A model generated the notes under the pieces. The model saw nothing but the letters and a program-made list of their open reading frames with translations, searched no databases and was not told where the DNA came from. A program made the translations under genes and the position numbers. 64,000 nucleotides of DNA from assembly GCA_021029095.1 (NCBI GenBank), contig JAJOHG010000005.1:1178001-1242000 (forward strand), given 5' to 3'. Shown piece by piece: positions 24,967 to 35,127 of the stretch. This DNA is from Phellopilus nigrolimitatus. Its lineage: Eukaryota; Basidiomycota; Agaricomycetes; Hymenochaetales; Hymenochaetaceae. Every line of letters begins with the position of its first letter. The stretch's first letter is position 1.

Positions 24967-25094
24967 ACATAGACGTTGGACGGTAGTTTGGCGGCGTAGT
25001 AGGCGAGCTGCTAATAGCGTATCATATCGACTTTGAGCGGTGTTTGGCTACTTCTTTTTTCATGTAGTCTCAATACCTAATTGCAATTAACGAA

Positions 25095-26619
25095 TCAACG
25101 AATCTCTACTCCTAGATCTTGGGCTGCTCGGGACTTGATTTCTTCGGTGAGGATGTTCGCTTCCTTGTTCTCAAGTGATCTGAAAGTAAGCTATGTTAAT
25201 GTGTGCGAGCAAAGAGCAAAACACTTGAACTTGCCTGTCCATAGACCGGTACACTACCCGGTAGGACGCACTGTTTCGTTTTGTCTTCGGATGCGTGAAC
25301 TGGTCAACCTGCAGTGAATCCCAGTTAGCTAGTTTACAGGAAATACAATTCTGGATAATAGTAATAAAAATACTCGCCAGGTTCACTTCTTCCACAAGAT
25401 CGCCTGCGACGACGCGGACGAGGTCGCAGAAGTCGTTCGAGTGGAAGTTTTCGGGGAGCCAAAAGGTGACGTCTTTCCAACACGACGGGTACTTGGAATA
25501 CGGTTTGAACGTGGTGATCTTGCCCTCCTCGAACTGCGAGAGGAAGCGCGGGTCCTCCGACCAGAACAGCCGGATATCGGGGATCGAGTACAGAATCATG
25601 GCGATGCGCTCGAGCCCGAGGCCGAACGCCCAGCCAATCTCGTCGTGCACCTCTGCGCGACGACATCTGTCAGCGGACAAACAAACAAGGGAAAGGGAGC
25701 TCGGGCAGGACGCACTGGCATGGGCGAGCGTCGCCTGCTGCACGACGCCGCAGCCGAGGATCTCGAGCCACTTGCCGCGGAAGAGCACCTCGACCTCGTA
25801 GCTCGGCGACGTGAACGGGAAGTACGCGGGGATCCAGCGGATCTGCAGCGGCTCGCGCGCCGACGCGCCCGCGGCGCCCGCGAAGAGCTCGAGCAGCAGG
25901 AGCGACAGCGAGTACTTGAGGTTCTGCGTGACGAGCTCCGCGAGCGCGGGGTCGTGGCCGGGCTGGTACGGGTTCGCGGCGTCCACGCGCGTCTCGTCCG
26001 CCAGCGCGACGTGCCCGCCCGCGAGCGCGGCGCTGAGCTGCGCGTTCTCCGCGCGCAGCGCCGCGCCGCTCGCGGCGGGGTCGTTCCTGAACAGGCGCGC
26101 GCCCTCCATCTGGTGGAACACGGGGTAGTGGCTCGCATCGACCTCGTCGCGGCGGAACACGTCCGCGGTGAGCAGCCAGCGGCGGTGGCCCGCGGCGAAC
26201 ACGGCGACCTCGTGCGCGCTCGCGTGCGTGCGCAGCATCGCGCGCGCGTTCACGTAGTAGCTGTCCGCGCGCGCGCGCCCGGGGTGGTCCGCGGGGAACG
26301 ACAGCTCGTCGAAGTTCTGCGCGGGCGCGACGACCGCGGGCAGCGCGCGCCCGACGCGCGCGAAGCCCGGCCCGAAGTGCGCCTCGATGCGCGCGCGCAG
26401 CGTGCTGAGCGGGTGCGCGCGCCGGTACGCGAGCCCCGCGCCGAGCCGCGCGAGGATCGCGGGCGTGACGTTCGTGTAGCTGTCCGTCGGGTAGCGCGTC
26501 CCCAGCACGTCGATCGACGCGGGCTCAGCGGGCGTCGACAGGCGCCGACAGTGCGTTGAGTGCAGCCATAGGTATGCGCTCGCGCGTCGTGGGGTGCGCG
26601 TCGAAAGTCGCCCGATCAT
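25095..26619 (-). CDS. MSF1: Mitochondrial phenylalanyl-tRNA synthetase
   Basis: This monomeric class II synthetase charges mitochondrial tRNA-Phe. The start at 26619 opens an Arg-rich presequence (MIGRLSTRTPRRASAYLW). Then come DVLGTRYPTDSYTNVTP, an active-site region with FDELSFPADHPGRARADSYY, RTHASAHEVAVFAAG, and motif 2-like VFRRDEVDASHYPVFHQMEG. Further on is RWIPAYFPFTSPSYEVEVLF, then GWAFGLGLERIAMILYSIPD (motif 3) near 25600. The C-terminal anticodon-binding FDX-ACB fold contains SKYPSCWKDVTFWLP and FCDLVRVVAGDLVEEV. The last exon reads LENKEANILTEEIKSRAAQD and stops at 25095. Introns lie near 25670, 25330-25385 and 25185. Length fits the ~470 aa family. It converges with MGE1. Confidence 0.95.
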
Positions 26620-27258
26620 TTGATAGTCTGCATGAAAAACATGAGAAGCTGTAACGCCGAAAGGAAAAGCACAGAGTCAGAGTCAGAAACGCACCGCTCT
26701 CTCCTCCTCGGGGTCCTCCCGCTATTTGCTATGGCAGGTTTTTTCCAGCAGCGTGCTCGCCGATCTGATGCCGAGCTGCGACGAGCGGAATGTACTGGGG
26801 TCTGGACGATAAGCGCGTCGACTCGACCTCTCAGTCTCCGAAGCATAACGTGACATTGCACGTGCGCGTATCATATCCCTCGCGCGTCTTATCGCGTCGT
26901 ATTCGAACTCCGCCACACGCCGCGCGCGCGTCCACATCGTCTCCCGTCGTCTCCGTCCACTCACACAACGCCGACAGAATTTCAAACTGCGCAAAACCTT
27001 AGATTAAGATATATATGCTAAAAATACACTATCTATGCAGTCAACTCAAGCATGTACCGACCACCTTCCACTTCTTCCAATATGTATACATGCAGCGTGG
27101 ATTTAGCGTACAGACACGCATACAGCCGCCTTCCCATGCGTTTACTTCGGGTTTACAATCTGCTTAGATCCACACTGCGTCATCGTCGCACCCGGAGCTC
27201 CCAAAATCCGATAATCCAAGCTGGCGGCGTGCCGTAGTCAATGGTGAGTGACGACAGA
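26620..27258. other. Intergenic upstream of MSF1
   Basis: No complete gene seen. On the minus strand, about 27130-27215, a frame after an AG acceptor (near 27213) encodes some 28 residues including LDYRILGAPGATMTQCGSKQ before a stop. It could be a leftover terminal exon, but nothing upstream connects to it. Confidence 0.3.
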
Positions 27259-27786
27259 CCAGCGTGTCTCCCTAAGTTCTAAGGTCGACTGTCTCACACA
27301 TTCAAGAGCACTGTTCCTTTTTTTAATCTCATTGCTGTGTAAGTTTGCTGTCCTGTGTGTATATATATTATGTGCAGGTGCGTTTGATTCTGATTAGCAT
27401 CGGCGTTTTTTTGATGTTCTTGTGTTCTTGTTCGCGACAAGGCTAATCAGATCCTTCTAGTGAAGCTCTTCCTATGCGTATTTTGATCTTCGATCACTTC
27501 TTATTTGCGAATTCCCTTGAACGCGCGCCGATCCAGAAGATTGACGCCATGCGGTCTGCTTTTTACTATTATTGTCATCACTCCTGCGCAGCATGCAGAA
27601 GGGCTGCACTGCCTTACTCGGAGGCTCGGAATGATATCCGGTCCATTTTTCTCGCCACGCCAGGGTGAAGGCAATTCATCGGAGGTGAAAGGGCAGGCTG
27701 GCGGCTGGTCACCACGGAGGTTAACGGGTGTGAAGATAATTAGGCGCTTAGACAAGAGCTGCAGTGCGCGCGACACGCGAACCGCT
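27259..27786 (+). repeat. Inverted repeat, copy A (~530 bp)
   Basis: This segment matches the reverse complement of 33408-33940 over nearly its whole length with scattered substitutions and small indels (I judge roughly 85 percent identity by eye). Shared landmarks in order are AAGGTCGACTGTCTCACACA, TTGCTGTCCTGTG, CAGATCCTTCTAGTGAA, AATTCCCTTGAACGCG, GATCCAGAAGATTGA, CCACGCCAGGGTGAAGGCA and ATAATTAGGCGCTTA. Indels that are not multiples of three argue against coding. Here the element is not next to a recognisable stop codon, whereas copy B abuts one. Confidence 0.85.
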
Positions 27787-27934
27787 CAACCGGAGAGAGA
27801 AGAAAAAGATCAATTAATCGTAATACGCAAGCAAGCAAGCAGTCCACCATCTCCGCAACCAACAACCAAATGTATACACACGCGCGACCGCACGCCATTA
27901 TATAATAGAAATTTCAACCCCGTCCACACGCAGA

Positions 27935-28024
27935 ACCAAAATCAAAACCAAAATCAAAGTCAAATCAAAGTCAAGAGTCAAAGTCAAGAGTCAAAGTCAA
28001 GAGTCAAGAGTCAAAGTCAAAGTC
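27935..28024 (+). repeat. TCAAAG / TCAAGAG minisatellite
   Basis: About 90 bases of imperfect 6-7 base units (aaccaaaatc, then tcaaag and tcaagag alternating). It is followed by three ACGTAA units near 28046-28062. Confidence 0.85.
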
Positions 28025-28268
28025 CTAAGGGCAGAAACACCAAAACGTAAACGTAAACGTATCGAGGCGTGTTAGTTAGTTAGTCAGTGCGCGCGCGTTA
28101 AATAGCCCGAAGTTCGTAAAGAGGGGGGTGGGGGGACGTGTCTGTCGTCGCATCGTGCGTCTCGTCCATACAATAGTAGTAGTGTCCGTATAGATACGTG
28201 GGGAAAAAAAGACAAACAAGAGCGGCTTTTCGTACATGCTGTCTCCCGTCTTCGTTCTTCTTTCGTTT

Positions 28269-28294
28269 TCTCGTCTCGTCTCGTCTCGTCTCGT
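28269..28294 (+). repeat. (TCTCG)n microsatellite
   Basis: About five tandem TCTCG units lie in the 3' flank of the GH5-like gene. Confidence 0.8.
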
Positions 28295-28366
28295 AGACCA
28301 GCGTCAGCCAGAAAGCGTCAGCAATTATCGTTCGTCCCGTAGAATAGCCTAAGTGGGCGCGGGGCT

Positions 28367-30713
28367 CTAGCCGAAGAGCGAGCTGAGGTCCGTGAGCGTG
28401 CTCGCGACGCCGTCGTCGCCAGTCCTATCGCGCGCCAAAAGCAAAAAACGCACATCAGCTTTCTACTTCACCAGCAAGAAAGGAAAGGAAAAGGAACAGA
28501 AAGGAGAAAGAAAAAGAAAAGAAAAAAAAGGACATACGGCGCGCTCCGATACCCATCATTCGGCGACGAGCCCGACGTGTCCGCATTCGGCGTCGTCCCG
28601 CTCGCATCGTTATCCTGGTCGACCGACGAGCCGCCGTTGTCCGTGAGCCCGCCCGTGCCCCACTGGTACTGCACCGCGCCGCCGACGCCCGCGGCCGCCG
28701 CGGCCTGCAGCCACGCCGTGTACGCGCTGTCCTGCTGCGCGTCGCTCGCGCCGTAGCTCGCGTCCGCGCGCGCCCTGAGGCCCGCGGAGGTGTTCGAGGA
28801 GGGGGGAGTGGTGTTGTTGAACGGCGCGATCGTCGTGTTGAACGGCACGAAGAACGGCGCGTTGTCCTGCGTCACGAGGCCGAAGGCCGTCAGCACGGCG
28901 GGCTTGCCGACTCTAGAATCGTCGGGGGGGAAGAAAGGAAGCGCAGGTCGTGAGTAAGTGCTTATTCCTGGAACTGTGCGGAAGGAGCAGGCGCCTTCGC
29001 GCGATCTGTGCGACACGCGCGGACAGACGCCCGCCCGAAGGAGTGCGTGGACGGGGAAGAGAGAGAGTGTGTGTAAACGGGCCACTCACTGCGCGGCAGA
29101 CTGCGCCTGCACCTGGATCCACTGCACGCCCTCCTCGATCGTGTTGTTGAACCCGGAGAGGCTCGGGTCCGCGCCCGCGACGTCGTATGAGTTCTGGTCC
29201 GGGAGCAGCTGGCTGTACGCGCGGGCGGATTGCATAGTTAGAAAAGAAGAAGCAGCAGATGGGGAGGGGGGCGGGTATAATAAGAATCATCAGCTTCGGT
29301 GCCTCATCCGGGGCTAGAAGGAGGGGCACGCACAAGGAGCCGAAGCCGATAGACGGGATGTTGAGGATGTCCTGCGAATCGACGCCAGACGACCCGTCGA
29401 ACGCGGAGCCCACGCCGGAGTTCGAAGACGGGTCCGCTTGTCCTAGTTCGCCGGGCGCGTTCGTCAGCTCTATTCGGGAAAGGAAAGAGAAAAAAGAAAA
29501 AAAAGAAAGGAAGCAGAGCACGCACGGGTCGCGATCCAGCGCCCGCGGATGCGCAGGCCGTCGCCCCGGGTGAGCATCTCGCGCTTCCGCACCTCGCGCG
29601 TCTTCTTCCTGCGCGCCGTCACCGCGGCCAGCAGGCCCTCCTTCGTGAGGGGCTTGCCGACGGCGCGCTTGCGGCGGCCGGGCGCGGCGGACGTGCTCGG
29701 CGCGGGGGCGAGCGGGAAGAGCTTCGGGCAGTCCATGCACTGGAAGCCGTGCGCGCCGGACGAGACGATGTGGTTCGGGTCGACGCTGGCGACGTGCGCG
29801 CCGACGTCCGCGTGCCACGCGGTGATGGTGTTGGTCGTGCACGTCGCGCTCGCGGCGATGGACGAGTTGCAGCGCGGGTCGTTCGCGAGCTCCCACGCGA
29901 GCACGGCGGGGCTGTCTGCGTAGCGCGAGACGATCGCGGTGGTGTAGTTCTTGAAGATGGACACGATGGTCTCGTTCTGGTAGAACGTGCTGTGCTCCCT
30001 GGACGCGCTGAACGCGCGCACGTAGGCGTCCATGCCGCCGAAGTCGTTGGAGAGCGTGTTGCGGGGCAGGGAGTTGTTCGTGCCGAGGGTGACGTCTCTC
30101 CGCGCGAGCGCGCCGTCGACGGGGACGACGGTGGTGTTGTCGAGGAGCGGGAGGGGGTTCCAGTTGTTGGTGAGGGAGAGGATGAGGAGGACGCCGGCCT
30201 CCTCGGCGAACTGGACGACCTTGTCGAGCTTCTGGAGGCCGTTGGAGCCGTTGTTGATGGTGGTCGTGCCGTTCTGGATGAGCTGGAACCAGGTGCCGTT
30301 CACGGGGATTTCGTCGACGTCTGGGGCGCGGTCAATAAGGAAGGAAGGACGGAAGGAGGTAAGGAGAGGACACGCACCATTGAAGGCCCAGGTGCGGATG
30401 ACCTTGATGCCCGCAGCCGAAATGTTGTGGATGGTCTTGTTGATATCCGCGTCGGTGTTGAGCGAGGGCAACCAGTATGCGTTGGTGCCAACGAAGCGGA
30501 AGGGCCTGGACAATACATGTCAACCAACGACAAAAATACATTGAAAATAAAACGAAATAACACGGACTCGCCGTTCCTGATGAACTGGCCGTCCTCAACG
30601 GTGACGAAACCGGAGTCCCAGCGCTTGGTCTTTGTCGGTGCGGGGGACGACGACGACGAGGCGCGGACGGCGAGCGCGGCTGCGGCGAGCGACCAAAGAG
30701 CAGCGAAGCGCAT
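28367..30713 (-). CDS. Secreted GH5_7 mannanase-like protein, catalytic glutamates replaced
   Basis: The fold is that of fungal endo-beta-1,4-mannanases. A signal peptide (MRFAALWSLAAAALAVRA) opens at 30713. The mature start RWDSGFVTVEDGQFIRNGE joins RPFRFVGTNAYWLPSLNT, then GIKVIRTWAFN-DVDEIPVNG. The beta-4 region reads VLAWELANDPRC, where active enzymes have NEP; the acid/base Glu is Asp (codon 29878-29880, about residue 240). HIVSSGAHGFQCMDCPKLFP and GRRKRAV-type basic inserts follow, then RIRGRWIATR, SGVDSQDILNIPSIGFG and LLPDQNSYDVAG. The nucleophile region reads KPAVLTAFGLV instead of the usual EE[YF]G (near 28879-28890). The C-terminus ends TLTDLSSLFG at 28367. Five or more introns. 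The family assignment is strong; activity is doubtful. A binding or regulatory role is possible but unproven. Confidence 0.85.
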
Positions 30714-30798
30714 TGCTCAAAATGTGCAGCAATGCAGGGCTCTGGGAAGGGGGAGACCGGGGAGAGCGGCGAGGAAGCGGCGCTGAGTTCATAGCTGG

Positions 30799-30804
30799 TT
30801 TATA
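30799..30804 (-). promoter_or_regulatory. TATA box of the GH5_7-like gene
   Basis: TATAAA on the minus strand, about 86 bases before the ATG at 30713, preceded by a purine-rich tract. A clean promoter suggests that the gene is expressed. Confidence 0.55.
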
Positions 30805-31449
30805 AAGGAGGAGGTGAAGGTGAGGGTGTGTAGACTGTATTGGCTACACGTGCGCCGGGAGGCTTCTGGTCTGCCTGGGCCTGATGATGCTCTTCACCAT
30901 CACTGGCATCAGCACCGCAAGCATAGACCGACCCCAAATACGACCGTAATCGATTGGTATAGGCGCTCGCAGGAATGCGTCCGGGGTGTCCGCCCGTCTT
31001 CGCTTCCGAGCCTGTCCTGTCCTCCATAATTCCCTTGTATGGTAACCCAGACCCATTCTCGGCCGACGCCGCCGTGTCTGCCGTCCAACGTCGCCAGTGC
31101 CAGATCCTTGCCGTGCTTTGGCTCACGCGCGAATCCCGTTTACTCGCCGACGCGCGCCTATCCATACAGCCCCCGCCCTAGTCTAAACGCCGCCCTATGA
31201 ATCTGATGTCCCTGTCCTGGTGTTGACGCGCACTAGACCTTATAAGATTCTTAAGCGCGCCCCGCGAAACCCGCGTGGAAAGAAAGCGTAACGATGTTTC
31301 CTGCAATATTTGTCCTTTCGAAACGGCGGGGACGAACGCCAGCACGGCCATTCTCCGGAAGAAAGTGGCTCGCTTACGTACTCAAGAAGGAAAAAAAGGA
31401 CCCCGGTAATTTGCCGTCAGCGAGCCCTGCTCCCTTCGTCGCTCCAGAC
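30805..31449. other. Divergent intergenic region
   Basis: No separate gene is recognised. An ATG at 31294 is in frame with the TPR-protein gene downstream and would add 52 residues; I treat 31294-31449 as probable 5' leader. Confidence 0.4.
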
Positions 31450-33306
31450 ATGCACCGACTCGTCCTCAGCACCGCCCGACGGCGGCCACGCGCGCACACC
31501 GGCTCCGTCCTCAGCGCCGCGCGCAGGAGGCAGCAGCTATCCCAGCAGGCACCGCCCACCCGGCCCCCCACCAACCCCCAAAACACCGCCAGCACCAGCG
31601 CCAGCGCCAGCAGCAGCGCAGACGCAGACGCCGCCGCAGCCGCCGCATCCGCACTCGCACACGCCTCCGCCCCGCCGCGCAACTTCGCCGCGCCCACCCT
31701 CTCCACGCTCGCCTTCTTCCGGCGCGCCGCCGCCTTCGCCCTCCTCGGCGCCGCCGCCCTCGCAGGCGGCACCCTCGCCGCCTTCGCCGGCGCGCACCTC
31801 TGGATCGAGCACCGCGCCCTCGCGCCCGCGCCCGGGCCCGGCGACGATCCCGACGATGACATCTGGGGCTGGGCCGCCGCCGCCGAGCGCTGGACGGGCG
31901 GGCCCGCCGGCGGCACGGACCCCGCGCTCGGCGCAGCCGCGCGCACCGCCGTCCGCGCCGCCTGGGCCGCGCAGCACTGGGGCGCCGGCGCGAGCGTCCT
32001 CGCCACGAACGCCATCGCGCGCAGCACGCAGCAGCAGCAGCAAGCCTCGAACGGCGGCGGCGGCGGCGGCGGAGCCATCGAAGCGCGCCTCGCGCACGCG
32101 CACGACTTCCTCAACATCGCGCTCGCCGCGGCTCTGGAGCGCGAGGCCGCGGGCGCGCCGCTCCGCCCCGCGACGCTCCCCGAGCTGCGCGCGCTGCACG
32201 CCGCAACGCTCGAGCGCATCGGCGGGCGCGGCGCGCTGTACGACGCGCGCGCAGACTACGCCGCCGTGTGGGACGCCGCGCTCGATGCGCCGCGCGGCCC
32301 CGATGCGCGCGCGCGCGTCGCGCTCAAGCTCGGCGACGTCAGCGCGCGCCTCGGCGATGGCGCGGAGGCCGTCGCCTGGTGGGCGCGCGCGCTCGACCTT
32401 TCCGCCGGGGGCGACGGCGACGACGACGCGGCGCTCGACGATCCGCCTGCGTCCGCGTCCGCCGCCGCCGACGAGCCGCTCGAGCTCCCCGCGCGCCTCC
32501 CCGACTCGCCCCCCGCGCAGCGCGTGCTCGCCGCGACGCTCTCCTCGCTCTCCGCGCACTACGCGCAGGCGGGGCGCCTGCAGGACGCCGCCGCCGTGCA
32601 GGCGCACGGGCTCGCGCTCCTCCGCACCGCCGCCGCCGAGGCCGATGCCTCCGCGTCCGCGGGCGCGCGAGCGGACGCGCCGCGCGCGCTGCACACGCTC
32701 TTCCTCCAGCACCGCGCGGCGCTCCTCGCGCTGCACGCCGCGGAGGTCGCGCACGCGCAGCGCACCGCCGACGCGGGCAGCACGCGCGCGCAGCTCGAGC
32801 GCGCCGCGGCGCTCTCCGCGCACATCGCCGCGTGCCTCGCCGGCGGCGGCGGCGGGCCCCAATCCACACCTCAACAAAACCAACGCCAACCGCAACAGAA
32901 AGGCACGGTCGCGTTGGCGCCGCTCGCGGACGCGTTCGCCGCGTCGGGCCCGCTGCGCGCGCCCGCGGAGAGCCTCCTGCGCGACGCGCGGCGCACCGCG
33001 ATGCACGCGCTGACGCTGTGCGGCGTGCTATACGAGAGCGACGCCGCCGCCGCCGCGAACAAGGCGGCGTGGCGGCGGGACCCGCGCGCCGCGGAGAGCG
33101 CGCGCCGCGAGGCGCTGGGGTGCTACGAGCGCGCGATGGTGTGGGCGGGCGCGCAGGACGGTCGGCCGGGTGCGGGTGTCCTCGAAGGCGAGTGGGCGGC
33201 GCTAAGCGGGCGCTATGCGCGCGCGCGCGATGCGGTGCTCGAGGCGGAGGGCGCCGCGTTGAAGGAGGCCCCCGCGGCGGAGACGGCGGGTTCGAAGAAG
33301 GCGTGA
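31450..33306 (+). CDS. Alanine-rich mitochondrial membrane TPR-like protein
   Basis: This intronless frame gives 618 aa from the ATG at 31450. The first ~35 residues (MHRLVLSTARRRPRAHTGSV...) are Arg-rich without acids, like a mitochondrial presequence. An Ala/Ser/Pro linker follows, then one transmembrane helix (FALLGAAALAGGTLAAFAGA) near residue 105. The rest is helical and tetratricopeptide-like: RVALKLGDVSARLGDGAEAV, AWWARALDLS, ATLSSLSAHYAQAGRLQDAA and GCYERAMVWAG. A single membrane anchor followed by TPRs resembles Mgr3, the adaptor of the inner-membrane i-AAA protease, but I cannot confirm that. The sequence is extremely GC-rich, with an Ala-dominated composition that differs from its neighbours. 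Antisense and other-frame ORFs here are artefacts of that composition. It lies between the two inverted repeats. Confidence 0.75.
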   Translation: MHRLVLSTARRRPRAHTGSVLSAARRRQQLSQQAPPTRPPTNPQNTASTSASASSSADADAAAAAASALAHASAPPRNFAAPTLSTLAFFRRAAAFALLGAAALAGGTLAAFAGAHLWIEHRALAPAPGPGDDPDDDIWGWAAAAERWTGGPAGGTDPALGAAARTAVRAAWAAQHWGAGASVLATNAIARSTQQQQQASNGGGGGGGAIEARLAHAHDFLNIALAAALEREAAGAPLRPATLPELRALHAATLERIGGRGALYDARADYAAVWDAALDAPRGPDARARVALKLGDVSARLGDGAEAVAWWARALDLSAGGDGDDDAALDDPPASASAAADEPLELPARLPDSPPAQRVLAATLSSLSAHYAQAGRLQDAAAVQAHGLALLRTAAAEADASASAGARADAPRALHTLFLQHRAALLALHAAEVAHAQRTADAGSTRAQLERAAALSAHIAACLAGGGGGPQSTPQQNQRQPQQKGTVALAPLADAFAASGPLRAPAESLLRDARRTAMHALTLCGVLYESDAAAAANKAAWRRDPRAAESARREALGCYERAMVWAGAQDGRPGAGVLEGEWAALSGRYARARDAVLEAEGAALKEAPAAETAGSKKA

Positions 33307-33407
33307 TTGGATGCGTGATTGGATTGGCTTGAGGAAACATCAGAAATCAGACCCGATTTATTTGCAATTGTCTTTTTTTTTTTTTTTTTACTTTTTTTAT
33401 TGCGATC

Positions 33408-33940
33408 GCGGTTCTCGTATCGCGCACTGTAGCTCTTGTATAAGCGCCTAATTATCTACACGCCCTCCAACCTTCGTGGTGACGCAGCCGCCTGCCTGCC
33501 TTTACAGCTGTCCCCTTCATCTCCGATGAACTGCCTTCACCCTGGCGTGGCGGAAAAAATGGACCGGATCTCATTCCCAACCTCCGAGTGAGGCGACGCA
33601 AACCTTCTTGCGTGCTGCGCAGGAGCGAGGACAACAAGTAAATGCCGGCCGCATGGCATCAATCTTCTGGATCGGCGCGTTCAAGGGAATTCGCAAACAA
33701 GTCGTGATCAAGGATCGAAATACACATAGGAAGAGTTTCACTAGAAGGATCTGGTTAGCCTGTCGAGAACAAGAACACAAGAACACATCAAGAAAAACAG
33801 GTGGTGATCGGTATCAAACACACCTGTACATACATAATATTCGCACAGGACAGCAAGTTTACATAGCAATGAGACAAAAAAAAAAAAGAGTGCTCGGGAA
33901 TGTGTGAGACAGTCGACCTTAAAACTTAGAGAGACATGCC
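33408..33940 (-). repeat. Inverted repeat, copy B (~530 bp)
   Basis: This is the partner of 27259-27786 in the opposite orientation. It starts directly after the stop codon (33945-33947) of the next minus-strand gene, so it covers that gene's 3' UTR and downstream flank. The other end stops just beyond the end of the TPR-protein gene. A poly(T) run precedes it near 33370-33390. Confidence 0.85.
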
Positions 33941-33944
33941 GGGC

Positions 33945-35127
33945 TCAGCCCGCGCTCTTCTTCGCGACGATGTACTTGATGGCGGAGCCGAGGTGGTTGG
34001 GGAACAGCGCGGGGCTGTTGCGCGCCCGGAGCTTCGCCTCGAAGCGCGCGACCTTCTCCTGCCCGGCGAGCATGTCGAAGCTGTTTTTCTGCAAGCAAAA
34101 GCTCTTAGCGAAGAAGTAACGAGAAAGAAGAAAAGGCAGGGCAGAACAGACCTGCAGCTCCGCCATCCGCGCAGCGCGCGCCTCGTCGCGCATCTTCATG
34201 AGCTCCTTCCGGCGCTCTTCTTCTCTCACCCTATGAGTATGAATGCATCGTCAGCACTCCGAAAGCCGTCAAGAAAGAGAGTATGTACAATCGCAATACT
34301 TGCCTGGGGTTGATGCCCGCCCTCGGCGTCGATGCGCCGCCCTTGAACAGACTGGCGTAGATGTCCGGGCTGAAGAGGTCGACGTCCGCCGTCTTCGGCA
34401 CCGGGGCGACCGGCTTGCGGGGCAAGGACACGTGCAGCGGAGCCCCCGAGGGCGTGCCGCCCGCGCCCCCGGGCTTCGCAGCGGCGCCCGAGGGCGGCGC
34501 GGGCCCGGAGGCTGCGGCGCCGGGCGCGACGAGCGACTTGTTCTTCTTGATCGTCGGCAGCTTGCGCATCTTGGCCGGCGGCGGCTGGTCGTCCTGCGGC
34601 GCTGCAGGAACGGCGGCGACCGGCGCGGGCTGCGCGGGCCCTGCGCTCCCTGGCGCCTCGGCTTCAGCCGCAGCCACCCCGCCCGCTTCAGAGAGCGTCT
34701 CCCGCCGCCTCTTCGTCCCTGCACCCGCCTTGCCGGCGTCTGCAGCCGGCACAGAGGCCTTGCGCTCGTCCTTCATGACGACCTCGCCGGCACCGTTGCC
34801 CCTGTCTTTGTCCCTCGCGCCCCTGCCGCCCCGTCCCCTTGCGCTGACCGTCCCCCTCCTCTTCCGCTGCGGCGGCGAGTCAGCAGTGAAGTCGTCGCCT
34901 CTGTTATCTCTGGCTCCCCGCCCCTTTGCGTCCATGTTCGTGTACTCGTCGTCCTCGTCGTCCGAGTAGACCACCGCCGTCTTCTTCTTGTGCCTCTTCC
35001 GCGCAGGATCCTTCACAGCGCGGCTGGGACCCGGAGACGGGCTGCGCGTGCCCGCGCCTTCCGTTCCTGTGCCGACGACGTCGACATCATCTTCGAACAG
35101 GTTCTCGGCGTCCGGAGGCTGGCTCAT
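33945..35127 (-). CDS. Unassigned basic nuclear-type protein
   Basis: I do not recognise the family. The ATG at 35127 opens MSQPPDAENLFEDDVDVVGT, an acidic start followed by KDPARKRHKKKTAVV (likely nuclear localisation), an acidic YSDDEDDEY patch, RG-rich and Ala/Pro-rich stretches, and PPPAKMRKLPTIKKNKSLV. The conserved-looking part is C-terminal: DVDLFSPDIYASLFKGG, an intron near 34233-34303, then the charged helix REEERRKELMKMRDEARAAR, a second intron near 34085-34150, and NSFDMLAGQEKVARFEAKLR followed by SPALFPNHLGSAIKYIVAKK. It is about 360 aa. The ordered C-terminus suggests a binding module, but no function can be given. Confidence 0.75.

Larger units (their letters stand above)
27787..28366. 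other. Intergenic with simple repeats
   Basis: No gene seen. The stretch contains a TCAAAG/TCAAGAG minisatellite, short ACGTAA and TCTCG arrays and a GC-rich tract near 28110-28130. It is the 3' flank of the GH5-like gene. Confidence 0.5.

Noticed and set aside
25441..26559. 372-residue plus-strand frame
   Set aside because: Arg/Glu/Val-rich antisense shadow of the mitochondrial Phe-tRNA synthetase exon.
27474..27668. Small conserved protein encoded in both inverted repeat copies
   Set aside because: The two copies differ by indels that are not multiples of three (for example ACGCGCGCCG versus ACGCGCCG), so the shared reading frame is not maintained.
31537..33006. 489-residue minus-strand frame and several long frames in other phases
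   Set aside because: They come from the extreme GC bias of the Ala-rich TPR gene; their Arg/Gly/Ala composition is that of a frame-shadow.
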